Shown here piece by piece: positions 9,698 through 19,882 of a DNA stretch of 64,000 nt. Each line of letters starts with the position of its first letter. Within the stretch, counting starts at the first letter, position 1. The DNA comes from Gyrodactylus bullatarudis (lineage: Eukaryota > Platyhelminthes > Monogenea > Gyrodactylidea > Gyrodactylidae). The notes under the pieces were generated by a model, which worked only from the letters and a program-made list of their open reading frames with translations, did no database searches and had not been told where the DNA came from. Made by a program: the position numbers and the translations under genes. The stretch is from positions 1-64,000 of the forward strand of contig SSNU01000173.1 of the NCBI GenBank assembly GCA_012064415.1. Direction: 5' to 3'.

Positions 9698-10297
9698 TCT
9701 TAAACCTAGTCCAAAATCATATTTTGGAGGAAGACTCGAAGAGCAAAATATGAATTCACATATTCCCAGAGTTCTTAAGCAATTACTATCAATTTTGACA
9801 TCAAGAAATGCTACCTTTATCGACTCTGTAGAGTAAGTTTTTACTTGATATAATGTATCGTTTTTTTTAGTTTAAGGATTGAGCACAAACGGGAATATGA
9901 AAAATTGATGGTGAAAGTAAATTCTGAGGATTACAAAACAGAAGACTTGGAAGGATTTGCCTATCCGCTGATTTTGTTATTCTTCCTCTTGTTGGAAAAG
10001 CCTTTTTTCTCGGATAAGGATTATTTTGAACTGAGAACTGGTGCATTTTCAAAATTCAGGAATTCAAGATGCAGGAAATTAACTAAATTCGAAGTCCAAT
10101 TGGATAGAATTCGTGCTAAAATATTAGCAGAAATACGGTCATTTTATTCAAAAGTGCGTATGAAATATAATTTTAGAGCTTTTGTCTTTAAGGAAAAATC
10201 AAAGTCGTTGGAGTTTTCACCAATTTCTATTCAGATTTTCTTTCAGATGATTTGCATCTTTACTCTGACTATATTATCTACTTTTATTGAAAGATAG
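9698..10297 (+). CDS. Hypothetical protein, 3' exons (weakly RhoGAP-like)
   Basis: The exons are 9698-9832, 9871-10153 and 10247-10297 (TAG stop); the first intron is 38 nt. The peptide includes IPRVLKQLLSILTSRNATF, then HKREYEKLMVKV and LILLFFLLLEKPFF. The order IP-x-VL-x-x-L-L, R-x-x-Y-x-x-L, LL-x-x-FL-x-x-L-x-x-P resembles a RhoGAP domain, but the G-x-F-R arginine-finger position reads SVDLRI, so GAP activity would be doubtful. The upstream boundary is uncertain: a CTAG acceptor at 9697 or a start ATG at 9750. It may continue the gene beginning at 6577. Confidence 0.45.
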
Positions 10298-10980
10298 TCG
10301 TTATATTCCAGACATACTCTCCTGTTTTTGCATGCCAATATAAATACAATCATGATTACAATATTTTTAGGGTCAATTACAAAAAGTCCAAGGCTATAGA
10401 ACCATTTTTACAATTGGTCCAAGTAATTTTTACAAAAAGTCTATTCAGTTGGCTCAAGTCTGTTTACACAAAATTTGAGTATTTTTCCATCGTATTTAGA
10501 TCTATTTTGCAACTGAAAATATTTCTCTATGAATACTAAATAATTTAATATGTTTTGTTTCAATGAATAATTCGAAAAACTATTAGGATTTCTCATCTCA
10601 ATTTACACATTTTACAATATAATATAATATCTGAAACGAAGTTTTTCTGCAAATATCTTTGATGAAATTTACTTAAATCTTTTAGATTTCTCTACTGAGA
10701 CTTCTACCATAAATTAGTTGTACCAGATTCTATAATTTTTCTTCCGTTTATGGAAGTTATACCATGAAAAGCCAAATAGTGTATTGCTCAATTAGTTGAA
10801 GAGAAAAAATTTTCCATTCTGTGTTATGAATCATAATTTATTGTCTTACAAGATTTCTGCCAGAAATTTTCTGAATTCTGAATTTTAAATTTAAATTAGA
10901 TCAGATAGTCTTTTTTAAAAAATAAAAGTTAATTCAAGTTTTGTTTAAATCAATTTGTACTTTGATTGATAAACTTGAAA
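10298..10980. other. Intergenic, no gene seen
   Basis: AT-rich spacer between the previous stop codon and CDC23. It probably contains the 3' UTR of the former and the promoter of the latter. Confidence 0.4.
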
Positions 10981-12925
10981 ATGGTACTAGAAATCATACC
11001 TCTTGGTAATCAAATTGAATTTGACCTTCCTCGTCTGGCCAAACTATGCACATACGAAATAAAAAGTTGTTCCCAGTATACAATGACAAATACGTGCAAA
11101 TTCCTAGGAGAAATTTTGTATTCCTTTGATGACAATATTACTCTGACAAATGATACGGAATTGTCAGTCAACCTCGCTGATTCAATTGAATGCAGATACA
11201 TTTCAAAATTTCTATTGAGCAAATCTCTCTTTGATAGTGGTGAATATCTCCGTTGTAACAACATTCTTTCTGGGATCATATCTGAATGCAGTAAAATACC
11301 TCACATTGTCTACTTTTATTACATCTATTCTAAGTACACTTCCTTCAATGATAAGAATTCAAAGATACTATTGAAGATTACTGATTTGGCTGATTATCTT
11401 CTGAATATCAAAGATTATTCTAATTCTCGTTCAGACGAAGGCCTCGAAGAGTTGAAGGAAGAGATAGAACAAACCATAAAAGACCATCCATACCTCCTGG
11501 ATTCACCCTATATTCTTTATCTTCTCTCTTTAATACAGTTTCAATTGAAAAACAAGGAAGCCTCATTAAAGAATCTGCTGGTCTGCTTAGAAAAGAATCC
11601 GCTCTTGTGGGATGGTTGGAGTCTTTTGGTTAATTTCATCATAGACAAAGAATTCCTCAATAAGATTATGAGCAAATTCGAAGGGCAAGACACTTTTCTA
11701 AAGTATTTTTTTGAAGTCACAACCTGTATCAAAATCCAGGAGTTTGAGAGAGCCTCTGAACGAATTTCAAGTCTAGCAGCATCTGGATTCTCGAAAAATC
11801 TCCATCTTCAATCACAGTATGCCCTGTTGTTGGAAAAATCTCGAGTCATCTTGGACTCGTATCAAATATTCAAAAAGATTTTTCAAAAGGACCCATATTT
11901 CCTTGAATATTCGGACGTATTTTCCAACATTCTATTTGTAACTGAGAACAAGGTTGAATTGTCACATTTGGCCCATCATTGCTCTCAGGTGGACAAGTTT
12001 TCAGCCAAAACTTGTTGTGTAATTGGAAACTTTTACGGTCTCATTGGTCTTCACCAAAAAGCATTAGATTATTTTCTAAGGGCCATCAAGTTACAGCCAA
12101 ATTATCCCCTAGTCTGGATGCTAATCGGTCATGAGTATGTGGAATTGAAGCAGACCAAAGCAGCCATTCGAGCTTATCGCGAATGTGTCAAACAGAATCC
12201 ACATCAATATTTTGCATGGTACGGTCTTGGTCAAATGTACGAATTGTTGGAAATTCCATTACTTGCCATTCGATATTACCAAGAAGCTTACTTCCTTTTT
12301 CCCGGAGATTCTCGTCCTCTGATTGCCCTTGGGGATATGTACTTGAAGCTGGGAAAGTCTGTGGATGCTAGAAGATGTTTCTGGAAGGCCTTTACAATAA
12401 TGGATTTGGAATCTGGATCTGCATTGTTACGTCTTGCCAAATGCTTTGAACAAATCAATAATCCAATAAAGGCAGCTGCCTCCTACACCCTTTTCATCAA
12501 CTTTTGCGACAAGTTTGGTCGACACTCCAATGCTGATCTTGCTCAAGCTTACAGGTTTGTCCTAGATTAGTTTTTGTCATCTTCCTCTCAAGATTTATTT
12601 CTGATTTAGGTACCTCTCCGAGTTTCATGTTAACCAAAAGAACTACATTGACGCCAGGATAGCAGCAAACAAGTGTCTTCAATTCGACTCAGTTAGGGAA
12701 GAAGCTAAATCTCTCCTCAGTCAAATAACCAACCTCCAATTATCCAATGAGAATGATCAAATTTTCGATAACCAAAAGCCCTTCATCCTCTTTGGGACAG
12801 AGGTCAACCAAGGTCTCATGGATAAATGTGATACACCCCTTAACAAGATCAATCCCCTGGTGACTTTCAATTTTTCCATTTACATTTTCGATTCTCTACA
12901 TTTTGAGTTGTGTATAGGGCGGTAG
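10981..12925 (+). CDS. CDC23: Anaphase-promoting complex subunit 8 (CDC23), TPR protein
   Basis: CDC23/APC8 is a tetratricopeptide scaffold subunit of the anaphase-promoting complex, the nuclear/cytoplasmic E3 ubiquitin ligase that targets cyclin B and securin. Exons 10981-12554 and 12610-12925 give ~629 aa, close to the usual ~600. Residues ~355-500 carry consecutive TPRs, including the family-typical MLIGHEYVELKQTKAAIRAY and AWYGLGQMYELL, then ALGDMYLKLGK. The first ATG follows a short leader and gives a normal N-terminus. The end reads DTPLNKINPL, like the conserved CDC23 C-terminus, then continues 22 residues to a TAG; a further intron beginning GTGACT at that point is possible, so the extreme C-terminus is uncertain. 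Confidence 0.9.
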
Positions 12926-13044
12926 AAAATTCGCTACTTTTATTTTTAAATATCGCAAACAAGTGGCATCCTCTGTTTTAATAATTTCTCAAAGGTATTT
13001 CATTTCTGAAAAAATTCTTTTTGCATCTGCAAATCCTAATTATA
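12926..13044. other. Spacer with an unassigned exon-like segment
   Basis: From about 12918 a GTATAG acceptor and a GTATTT donor (13001) enclose a 77-nt open stretch reading GGRKFATFIFKYRKQVASS.... It could be an alternative last part of CDC23 or an exon of another gene; neither could be confirmed. Confidence 0.2.
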
Positions 13045-13391
13045 CTGAATTTTACAGCTTACTAATGGATCCCACCAAGACTGATACGAAAGAAACTCAC
13101 AGAGCATTTAGAAATAATCTTAGTGTATAAATATATGTTAGATATATACGCGCGTTTCGTCATCTTTTGGACTCCTAGATTGAGCATTGTAGTCCAATGC
13201 GAGAGGTCCTAGGTTCAAATCCCGGGTTGTGGCATACTGAAGAATCCAAAAGAGGATGAAACGCGCGTATATGTATACTTAGATTATTTCTAAATGCTCT
13301 GTGAGTTTCTTTCGTATCAGTCTTGGTGGGATCCATTAGTAAGCTGTAAAATTCAGCGGCATGGACTAATCCATTACCAAATAAGACGTTC
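13045..13391. repeat. Foldback repeat family B, copy 1, with tRNA-like loop
   Basis: The arms CTGAATTTTACAGCTTACTA (13045) and their complement ending at 13355 extend for ~125 bp through GACTGATACGAAAGAAACTC and AGCATTTAGAAATAATCT. The right edge to 13391 matches the outer arm of the family member at 56213-56509; the left outer arm is missing. The loop (13180-13235) holds a tRNA-like half. Confidence 0.75.
13180..13235 (+). other. tRNA-like 3' half in hairpin loop
   Basis: GCATT-GTAGTCC-AATGC forms a perfect 5-bp stem with a 7-nt loop having T at position 33, followed by a short variable region and a B-box-like GGTTCAAATCCC. There is no matching acceptor 5' strand or A box, so it is not a complete tRNA gene. 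The block GGTCCTAGGTTCAAA is shared with the SINE at 2235, suggesting a captured SINE head or related tRNA fragment. Confidence 0.4.
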
Positions 13392-13888
13392 AGCCAATCA
13401 AATTATAGAATGTTCGTGTAAATAACAAGAGACGAATAAAGAAGAAAATGACTTATCTATAATACCTGAGTGAATGTCAAGGAAAAGGCTTACTTAGACA
13501 ATGTAGAAACTCAAGGCTTAATCTAGTGAGAATTCTATAGGAAAAATCGCAAATTTACTGACTCAATCTTGATATCATTTTTTTATTTTGTTGATGGATT
13601 TAAAAAGTTTTCATTGCATCTTTTGACCAAGGGTTCGATTTTTTGGCTACATTTGAACTAAATCTTGATTTTAAGAATAGTCTGTCAGAATTTCAAGTGA
13701 ATCATACCTCGGGAACATCAATAATTAATTGACACACAAATATAGCTGCTCATTTTCAGTGAATAAAAAAATTATCTTGAATCTGTAGAATCGAGCAGTG
13801 ATAGGTATTTTTAGTCAAAGAAGATTTCTTCTATCCCTATTAATTTATGGTATAGGTTTGACCTTTATGTTGGATTTAAATTGAAATT
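13392..13888. other. Intergenic or intron, nothing definite
   Basis: AT-rich sequence after the foldback element. Splice-like sites occur near 13817 and 13852, but no exon with a compatible frame could be built. Confidence 0.3.
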
Positions 13889-13889
13889 T

Positions 13890-14126
13890 GCATTTCAGAA
13901 AAATATTCCAATACCCCTGGATGTGTTACACGATATGAAATGGATTGATTTGGAACCTTTGGACGTATTCTACAATGATATTCGTTGTGATTTCAATATA
14001 TTTCCCGATACTAATGATACTAAATCTCCCAAGAAAGATGACTCACAAGAGGGAGCTAATGTCTTCTCCTTAGATCAGATCACGACGAAGCATCGCCAAC
14101 TTATTGACAAAATTAAATCTCTTTGA
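13890..14126 (+). CDS. Hypothetical 3' exon upstream of NUP43
   Basis: After a GCATTTCAG acceptor the frame reads KNIPIPLDVLHDMKWIDLEP... and ends in a TGA after IKSL, ~79 codons, acidic and lysine-rich at the end. If initiated internally at the ATG in MKWIDL it would be ~63 aa. Neither a family nor an upstream exon in matching phase was found. It lies 135 bp before NUP43 on the same strand. Confidence 0.35.
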   Translation, partial: AFQKNIPIPLDVLHDMKWIDLEPLDVFYNDIRCDFNIFPDTNDTKSPKKDDSQEGANVFSLDQITTKHRQLIDKIKSL

Positions 14127-14261
14127 TACACACTCCATATTTGTACCATGTGGCATACTCGTAATAATAAATTATTATTTTATCTAGAAATCTCTACATT
14201 CTTTATTATATCTTCTATTCTCATAAAAACCTAATGTTAAATTAACCTTCTCTAGACGATA

Positions 14262-15437
14262 ATGTTTAATTTCTATGGAGCTGAAACTATCGACTACCAG
14301 ACGAATAATCAAATCGGAACAACAGAAACCAAGTATCTACCCTTCATATGTTCCAGTGTTAGATTTCTCACAGAGGATGTTCTAGACGATTGTCCCATGA
14401 TTGTCACCGGAAGTTGGATGGAAGAAATCAATCGAGTGTCCCTTTGGCAGTACGATATCTCCTTCAAACTCGATGAGAAAGTGATTCAGGTTGAGTCAGA
14501 GGCAGAAGATTGTGCCTGCATTGGAGTTATCGGAGATAACAAGGATGAGCCACGTCTCCTGTCCAGTCTTGTTCACGATGGAGACATTCTCGCCCTCGAG
14601 GTGAACAAGAGATCTAGAATAGTTTTCTCGTCTGGGTCAACAGGCTGCCTGAACATTTATGCATTGGACAGAGAGTCTTCCCTTAAACGCATTCTTAAAG
14701 AGCCCCTCTATCCAGACCTTGGTAATGCAGCTCCGATTGGATGTTTGTCAGCGTTGAGTGATGCCTCTAAACTGTACTTTGGAGATGACCTTGGTAACTT
14801 GAGAATGCTTGATGTTGAAAGAGCCACAAGGGAATGCGAAGCAATTCAAGAAGTTGGCAAGATAACAACTGGAATTAACGCAGTTCATCACATGGATTCG
14901 CACATTGTTGCTTGTGTTACGCAGTCTGGTATCCTTCACGTCTACGATACTAGAAAGTCTGGTAGTCAGGCTTCTTGCTACAAGACTTTCAGGCCAAATA
15001 GCTGCAGTCCACTTTTATGTTTGGATCAACATCCAGGATACCCCAACCTTTTGGCCGTTGGTGGCTACAGCGAAATGGGTATTCCTGCTTACATTTGGGA
15101 CCTCCGCGATCTCCACAGTGATCCCGCTCCCCTAGCCGAGCTCTCTGTTCCTGGTGAGGCCATTTGGGACATAAAATTCAATCCCATTCAACCTAATCAG
15201 CTCTTGGTCGCTAGCCATGAGGAAGGACTCATGTGCATAAGTCCAGAAGTCAAGTCAAATGATGGAATCGTATGGTGCTCTCTTCATGCAAACCGCCCTA
15301 GATTGGGTATATCGGCTGGAATCCAGGATTCTAAAGTAAAAAATTGTCACTCTTTCGATATGACCAATTCCAAGATTGTGGCTGTCAACGATGAAGGGCT
15401 CATGATTACCGCTAGCCAAAACAGTTGTCATTACTAG
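14262..15437 (+). CDS. NUP43: Nucleoporin Nup43, WD-repeat protein
   Basis: Single-exon, 391-aa WD40 protein, near the usual ~380 aa. Nup43 is a peripheral subunit of the Nup107-160 (Y) complex of the nuclear pore and of kinetochores. Supporting segments in family order: ATGSW-like VTGSWMEE near residue 48, a SSGSTGCLNIY blade, INAVHHM...GILHVYDTRKSG, CLDQHPGYPNLLAVGG with IWDLRD, and AIWDIKFNP. The C-terminal blade (VNDEGLMITAS) is short but in place. The ATG at 14262 is the first in frame. An AATAAA sits at 15439, just two bases after the stop codon, implying a very short 3' UTR. The gene converges on NOP56. Confidence 0.8.
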   Translation: MFNFYGAETIDYQTNNQIGTTETKYLPFICSSVRFLTEDVLDDCPMIVTGSWMEEINRVSLWQYDISFKLDEKVIQVESEAEDCACIGVIGDNKDEPRLLSSLVHDGDILALEVNKRSRIVFSSGSTGCLNIYALDRESSLKRILKEPLYPDLGNAAPIGCLSALSDASKLYFGDDLGNLRMLDVERATRECEAIQEVGKITTGINAVHHMDSHIVACVTQSGILHVYDTRKSGSQASCYKTFRPNSCSPLLCLDQHPGYPNLLAVGGYSEMGIPAYIWDLRDLHSDPAPLAELSVPGEAIWDIKFNPIQPNQLLVASHEEGLMCISPEVKSNDGIVWCSLHANRPRLGISAGIQDSKVKNCHSFDMTNSKIVAVNDEGLMITASQNSCHY

Positions 15438-15438
15438 T

Positions 15439-15444
15439 AATAAA
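15439..15444 (+). terminator. Polyadenylation signal of NUP43
   Basis: AATAAA immediately after the NUP43 stop codon. Confidence 0.5.
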
Positions 15445-15623
15445 AGAATACACACATGATCATACACTCTTTCATATCACAGTGACTTGCATATAGAAAT
15501 GGATTTTTTCATTCATTTTAATAGTTTAGAATAGTAGGCAGCTCAAAAAAATGCCTGACTAAAATTTTAATTTTACCCTTGTTTAGTAGAACTACTCGGG
15601 ATGAGGAAAATTATTTTGTTCAT

Positions 15624-15629
15624 TTTATT
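15624..15629 (-). terminator. Polyadenylation signal of NOP56
   Basis: AATAAA on the minus strand, 27 nt past the NOP56 stop codon. Confidence 0.5.
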
Positions 15630-15655
15630 AAAGGTAAAAGACATATTCTCATCAA

Positions 15656-17564
15656 TCAAGGACATTTAATTTCATTGGGACACAGTTTTTTCTCCAAAGG
15701 GGTTTTTAATTCATTATTGGGATTCTTCCGTTTGCCTGAGGTCTGAGGTCTGAATGAGGCGAAAATTTCCATTTCCTCCTCAGAGATGAGCTCTTTAATA
15801 TTGATGACCTTATTGTGGTTACCATTGGTTGTTGCCTCATCTCCAGGAATGGTATTGCCAATATTGCACTCAAAGGTCTTAATGGGGAGGATGGGACAGC
15901 TGGCCCTTTCAATTTTCCTCTGTTTCCACTTTTTCTTTTTGATATTCTTTCGAGCCTTGAGTTTGGCTTTTCTCTCAACATCGAGAACAAGATTTTTCTT
16001 CTTCTTGGGCTGAGAATTCGCCCAGGTAATAAGTTGATGATTGAACTGCTGGCTGAGCTTGAGACCGAAGTTGCCCATTTCAAGATCCTTCTGATAGTTT
16101 TTATAGAGGGCCAGACACTTTTCATTTGGACTGACAGGATTATGGTCCTTGAAACAATCCACACGTGCAGCGATAGTCGTCTTGGCAGCGAGTAATCTGG
16201 CCAGGTATCTTCTCACCATTTCAGAACTGATTTTGGCATTTTCAATCATTTTTCTGGAATAATCTGACGAGATATTGGTGGAGATGAGACCTTTCTGGTT
16301 GGCAATAACTGATCCACTTGTTCTAAACAGAGCTTTAGAAGCTCCCAGAGAAAGTACACGTGTGGTGGGAACAGTTGCCAAGCGAGTGAGACTTCCAGCA
16401 TGATGGATCAAACGGGATACAAAAACTGATGTCCTAAGTTCATCCGATAGCGTCGAGTCCAAGACTTTGTCGAATAAATTTGATAGATTTGGAGCCAAAC
16501 TTCTGGCTCTAACGTCCAATGATTTCAAGAGTTTCTCTCGAGCCTGAAAAAAAGCAAGACATTTTTTCATGTTTCAATTTTAAGCAGAAAACAAAACATA
16601 CTGAGATTAGGTTCAAAATTCTGTTTGCACATATTTTGAAGTTGATTGCATCTACTTCATTCATATCCTGTCCGAGAGAGGTCATCGCTGATTTCTTCAA
16701 CTCTAGAGCAGGTTCTGTATCACATTCGACATCTGAGCAGAATTCCTTACAGTCCAAAGTGATTGCATCAATGAGGCTAATTCGGAGAGCATATTTAATG
16801 AGAATTCTGAGGAATGTTTGCCTGGTGATGATTTTTTTCTTAAGAAATTCCGAGATTTCAGGGAAATGAAACAAATATCCCGAAAGCAACATTGAAGAAG
16901 ATTTTACAATAGATCTGTCCATATTGTCGATAATTCCGAGGACTTTGGTAATTCCAGAGTTGGTGAGGAATTTTTCAATCTCTAGAACATTTCTAGCGAG
17001 ATTAAAGGAAACCAAGAGGTTAGCTCTATTCAGATGTGACTTCCCAATTTCTCTATCTTTAGACACGGACTGAGACTTGTCATTTACCAGCATAGACTCA
17101 ATGGTTCCAGGCTGCGAAATTAAGCCTTTCATAAGCTTTACACAGTTGGCTCGTACAATTCGAGAGATTTCTCTGCTTGTGGAAGTCCATACGATATTAT
17201 GATCTGGGAAAATTTTACTGAGAGAAAATATAAATCAGTACCAAATATTTACCTCAAGGCCTTGCCAAAGTTCTCATGCGCCACATGGAGAGTAGTGTCT
17301 TTAGGAGGTATATTCTGATGGAGAAATTCAGATAGAATAGATGTTATTCTATCTTGAGAGATAAATTTAATGTTTTCAACTGCTTCATCTAAAGTCTTGA
17401 AAGGAAGATAAGCGAATGGTTTCAGGAAAGCATGAGGATGAGCGCTATATTTTGTAGTTATATTATCGAATTCTTTGATAAGAATGATAGAATAGCCAGT
17501 AGAACTCTCAAACAGCAAAAAGTTTAGGTGATTCTAAAATTATAAAGCATAAACATACTGCCAT
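15656..17564 (-). CDS. NOP56: Nucleolar protein 56, box C/D snoRNP core
   Basis: NOP56 is a core protein of box C/D snoRNPs that guide 2'-O-methylation of rRNA in the nucleolus. Four exons on the minus strand (17564-17559, 17533-17253, 17217-16602, 16543-15656) give 596 aa, the normal family length. The N-terminal LLFESSTGYSIILIKEFDNI, the central coiled coil, and the Nop-domain core (RLIHHAGSLTRLATVPTTRV, then ALFR) are followed by IAARVDCF and a basic KKKK/KARKNIKKKKWK tail. An in-frame TAG precedes the second exon, so the only start found is the 6-nt exon ATG-GCA joined through a 25-nt GT-AG intron. Introns are 25, 35 and 58 nt. It is head to head with MTFMT. Confidence 0.9.
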
Positions 17565-17700
17565 AAACTGAAATAATTTAATGTGATCTTTTCGAATGTG
17601 AGTAGTACTTTAAACAAGAAGGCAGACTTTAGGATTAATTTTGTTTAGGTTGGACAATTATTTAATTTGTTTATCGAATTATGTTCTGATCGTGACTAGC
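17565..17700. promoter_or_regulatory. Shared promoter region NOP56/MTFMT
   Basis: Only 136 bp separate the two divergent start codons. No TATA box is evident. A bidirectional promoter is inferred from spacing alone. Confidence 0.45.
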
Positions 17701-18798
17701 ATGTCCTACCGAGGTGATATTAGGGCAATATTTTTTGGAAACTGTAGCTTTAGTCTTTATCATCTCAAAAGATTAAGAATTAACTTGGAAACTGTTGTAA
17801 CTTCAAATGAGAGAACCCATGTAGCCAAATATTGTAGAGAAAATAATCTCGAGTTTCTTAATTGGGAAACATACAAGAAAAATATTAATCAATTTTCAAA
17901 TGAACTTGGAATTCTTATATCGTTTGGTAAAATACTTAGTAAAACAATGATTGAATCCTTTGCTCGTGGTATCATCAATGTTCATCCCTCGAATTTACCC
18001 CGATGGCGGGGACCTTCGCCACTCACTCATGCCATCATAGCAGGAGATAAGAAGGTAGGAATATCGATTATGAAGTTGGCACCTTCTTCCAAGCTTATTG
18101 ATTGTGGAAAGATTCTCGCACAAGAGTCGTATCCGATTGATCTTGATATTATGAAAAGTGATGATTTGTTTTCTTTCATTTCTCCCAAATCATTCAGTCT
18201 CTTGAGTCGCGTTCTAGAAAATCTAGATGAATTCGAGAATGCTGCTCAAACTCAGCGACCTTTGAATGATGACTTTGTGTGTGTGGGTAAAAACAACTCA
18301 TTAATGGGTTCTCTCGACTTTACCAAACTGACTGGAATGAACGTAAACCGTATGTGGAGAGCTTTTTACAATTCAAATGTTCGAGTATTTTTCCTGATTT
18401 ACAACCTGAAAGTTGAAATATCTTCAGAGCCCAAAATCCTTGTCGACGCATCGAATGAAGCAGTCAAGCCGTATGAGATGGCTATGCCAGATGTTTACTC
18501 AGAAATTAATGCTCACTTTGATAGCTTAAAGGTGGGAGAATTATTTCTCCTCAGATTGCCCCAGAGAAGTGGATACTACAATGAACTGTTTGTTAAAACT
18601 AAAAATAACACAATTTTGGTTATTGACAAGTTGAAACCCCTCAGTCATAAGGCAATCAACGGCTTAGACTTTTATAATGGTTATCTCAAAGAAAGGTCCA
18701 TCAGAGTTGTCGGCAAGAAAATCAAGTGTATCGGTCAGGCAACCGTACTCTCTTCCCAAAACCCCTTACAAAATATTCTAGATGCAAATCAAACTTAG
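17701..18798 (+). CDS. MTFMT: Mitochondrial methionyl-tRNA formyltransferase
   Basis: The enzyme transfers a formyl group from 10-formyl-tetrahydrofolate to initiator Met-tRNA in mitochondria. The 365-aa single-exon product shows the family hallmark INVHPSNLPRWRGPSPLTHA (catalytic N-x-H-x-S-x-L-P-x-x-R-G-x-x-P) near residue 100, preceded by GILISFGKIL, and GISIMKL...DCGKIL in place of the usual D-x-G-x-I loop. The C-terminal half is divergent. The frame is open upstream without an ATG; the first ATG (MSYRGD) is taken as the start. A classical transit peptide is not obvious, so an upstream non-AUG or spliced start is possible. Confidence 0.9.
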   Translation: MSYRGDIRAIFFGNCSFSLYHLKRLRINLETVVTSNERTHVAKYCRENNLEFLNWETYKKNINQFSNELGILISFGKILSKTMIESFARGIINVHPSNLPRWRGPSPLTHAIIAGDKKVGISIMKLAPSSKLIDCGKILAQESYPIDLDIMKSDDLFSFISPKSFSLLSRVLENLDEFENAAQTQRPLNDDFVCVGKNNSLMGSLDFTKLTGMNVNRMWRAFYNSNVRVFFLIYNLKVEISSEPKILVDASNEAVKPYEMAMPDVYSEINAHFDSLKVGELFLLRLPQRSGYYNELFVKTKNNTILVIDKLKPLSHKAINGLDFYNGYLKERSIRVVGKKIKCIGQATVLSSQNPLQNILDANQT

Positions 18799-19144
18799 AA
18801 GAAAATATTAATTTGTAAGTAGTGTTATTTTTAATACATTTTAAATAATTAAATTGATAAATGTGTTTGTTATCTTACCCACATCTAATAATACATAACA
18901 TATATGTGAGAGATATCCTTTTGAATCTCTCTTTGGTTTTACAACATTTCTTAATTTATTTGGAGAAATGCGCATTTGACTACAATAGAATTGACAGCTA
19001 ATTGAAAACGAATTAAAAAGCATTTCTGTCTTTTTTTTATTTATTCAAAATAAGTCTGTGTGCACTAGGGGAGATTCTTATCACTATGCAATATTAAATG
19101 TATTATATAATCCCACAATAGAGTACAAGATATATAGTATCCCA
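18799..19144. other. Intergenic, MTFMT 3' region
   Basis: AT-rich; no further gene seen. Confidence 0.4.
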
Positions 19145-19152
19145 TATAAATA
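19145..19152 (+). promoter_or_regulatory. TATA box of secreted-peptide gene 1
   Basis: TATAAATA lies 59 bp before the ATG at 19204. The identical octamer is found at nearly the same distance before the neighbouring peptide gene. Confidence 0.6.
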
Positions 19153-19203
19153 TCAGTGTTGAGTTAATTTGTTCTCAATTCGACTTGCTCCTCACACGAC
19201 AGA

Positions 19204-19421
19204 ATGAACTTTTCTCAATTCGCTGTGATATTCCTGTTACTAGCGGTCATGGCCAAGGCTAGCATTCGATGTGAGTCTCTATCGCTTATTCAGTGTCTTT
19301 TTCCCCTTTAGTCAGACAATTCTACGGTCCTGGTAGTTTATCCGAGTTCCGACCCATAATCCCCCGGGTAATTCCCAACTACGGTCTTGAAGATGAAACA
19401 AAGAGTTTCCGCTTCAAGTAA
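19204..19421 (+). CDS. Small secreted peptide 1 (58 aa)
   Basis: Exons 19204-19270 and 19312-19421 with a 41-nt GT-AG intron encode 58 aa. The N-terminus MNFSQFAVIFLLLAVMAKAS is a clear signal peptide with likely cleavage after AKA or KAS. The ~36-residue mature part is rich in Pro and Arg (GSLSEFRPIIPRVIPNYG) and ends EDETKSFRFK. It resembles the next gene in size, signal peptide, TATA box and C-terminal acidic-x-SFRF. There are no cysteines, so it is not a knottin or defensin, and no Gly for C-terminal amidation. A neuropeptide, cuticular or gland-secreted peptide are all possible; the function is unknown. Confidence 0.75.
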
Positions 19422-19825
19422 TAACAACCTACTCCGTTGGATTGTACTCTAGTACTGATATATATTGATGATAATAGACATTTGGTGTTATTTTTATCTT
19501 CTTTTTTGTTAATTTGTATGAAAATTTAATCGTTTTCCTTTCCTCAATCTCACTTATGCTCAAAGGCACGACTGCTTGACCACCACAATGAAGAGAGGAG
19601 AATTAGAATTAATTACACTCTTCTCTCTCTCTTTCTTGTGTCCCATTTGCAAGGATGGGGAATTTAAATCTTGATCATTTTCGTGAATTAAAAAATAAAC
19701 TCCCCTATCTCTATTGAGTCGTAAGGATTAAAATTAAGATGGGTAAGCAATCTATTCCTTGCAAACTTTTACGATAGAATGTACTCAAATTGTGTGGGAA
19801 TACACTCTCATTGGTCCACTGAATG
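19422..19825. other. Spacer between peptide genes
   Basis: Contains the 3' UTR of peptide 1 and the upstream region of peptide 2. A CT-rich run lies near 19620. No other gene seen. Confidence 0.4.
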
Positions 19826-19833
19826 TATAAATA
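19826..19833 (+). promoter_or_regulatory. TATA box of secreted-peptide gene 2
   Basis: TATAAATA lies 57 bp before the ATG at 19883, in the same arrangement as peptide gene 1. Confidence 0.6.
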
Positions 19834-19882
19834 AGCTCATAAAGTATCAGGTAAGTAAAAGGGGAACAGACAGACTTCAACA

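Noticed and set aside
12918..13000. Last exon shared between CDC23 and the 13.9-kb exon
   Set aside because: The 77-nt segment ends in phase 2, whereas the 13890 exon requires phase 0, so they cannot be joined directly.
13180..13235. Functional tRNA-Thr (AGU) gene
   Set aside because: The anticodon arm is perfect, but the acceptor and D arms are missing.
15786..16195. Plus-strand frames with hydrophobic composition
   Set aside because: Antisense shadows of the lysine-rich NOP56 tail.
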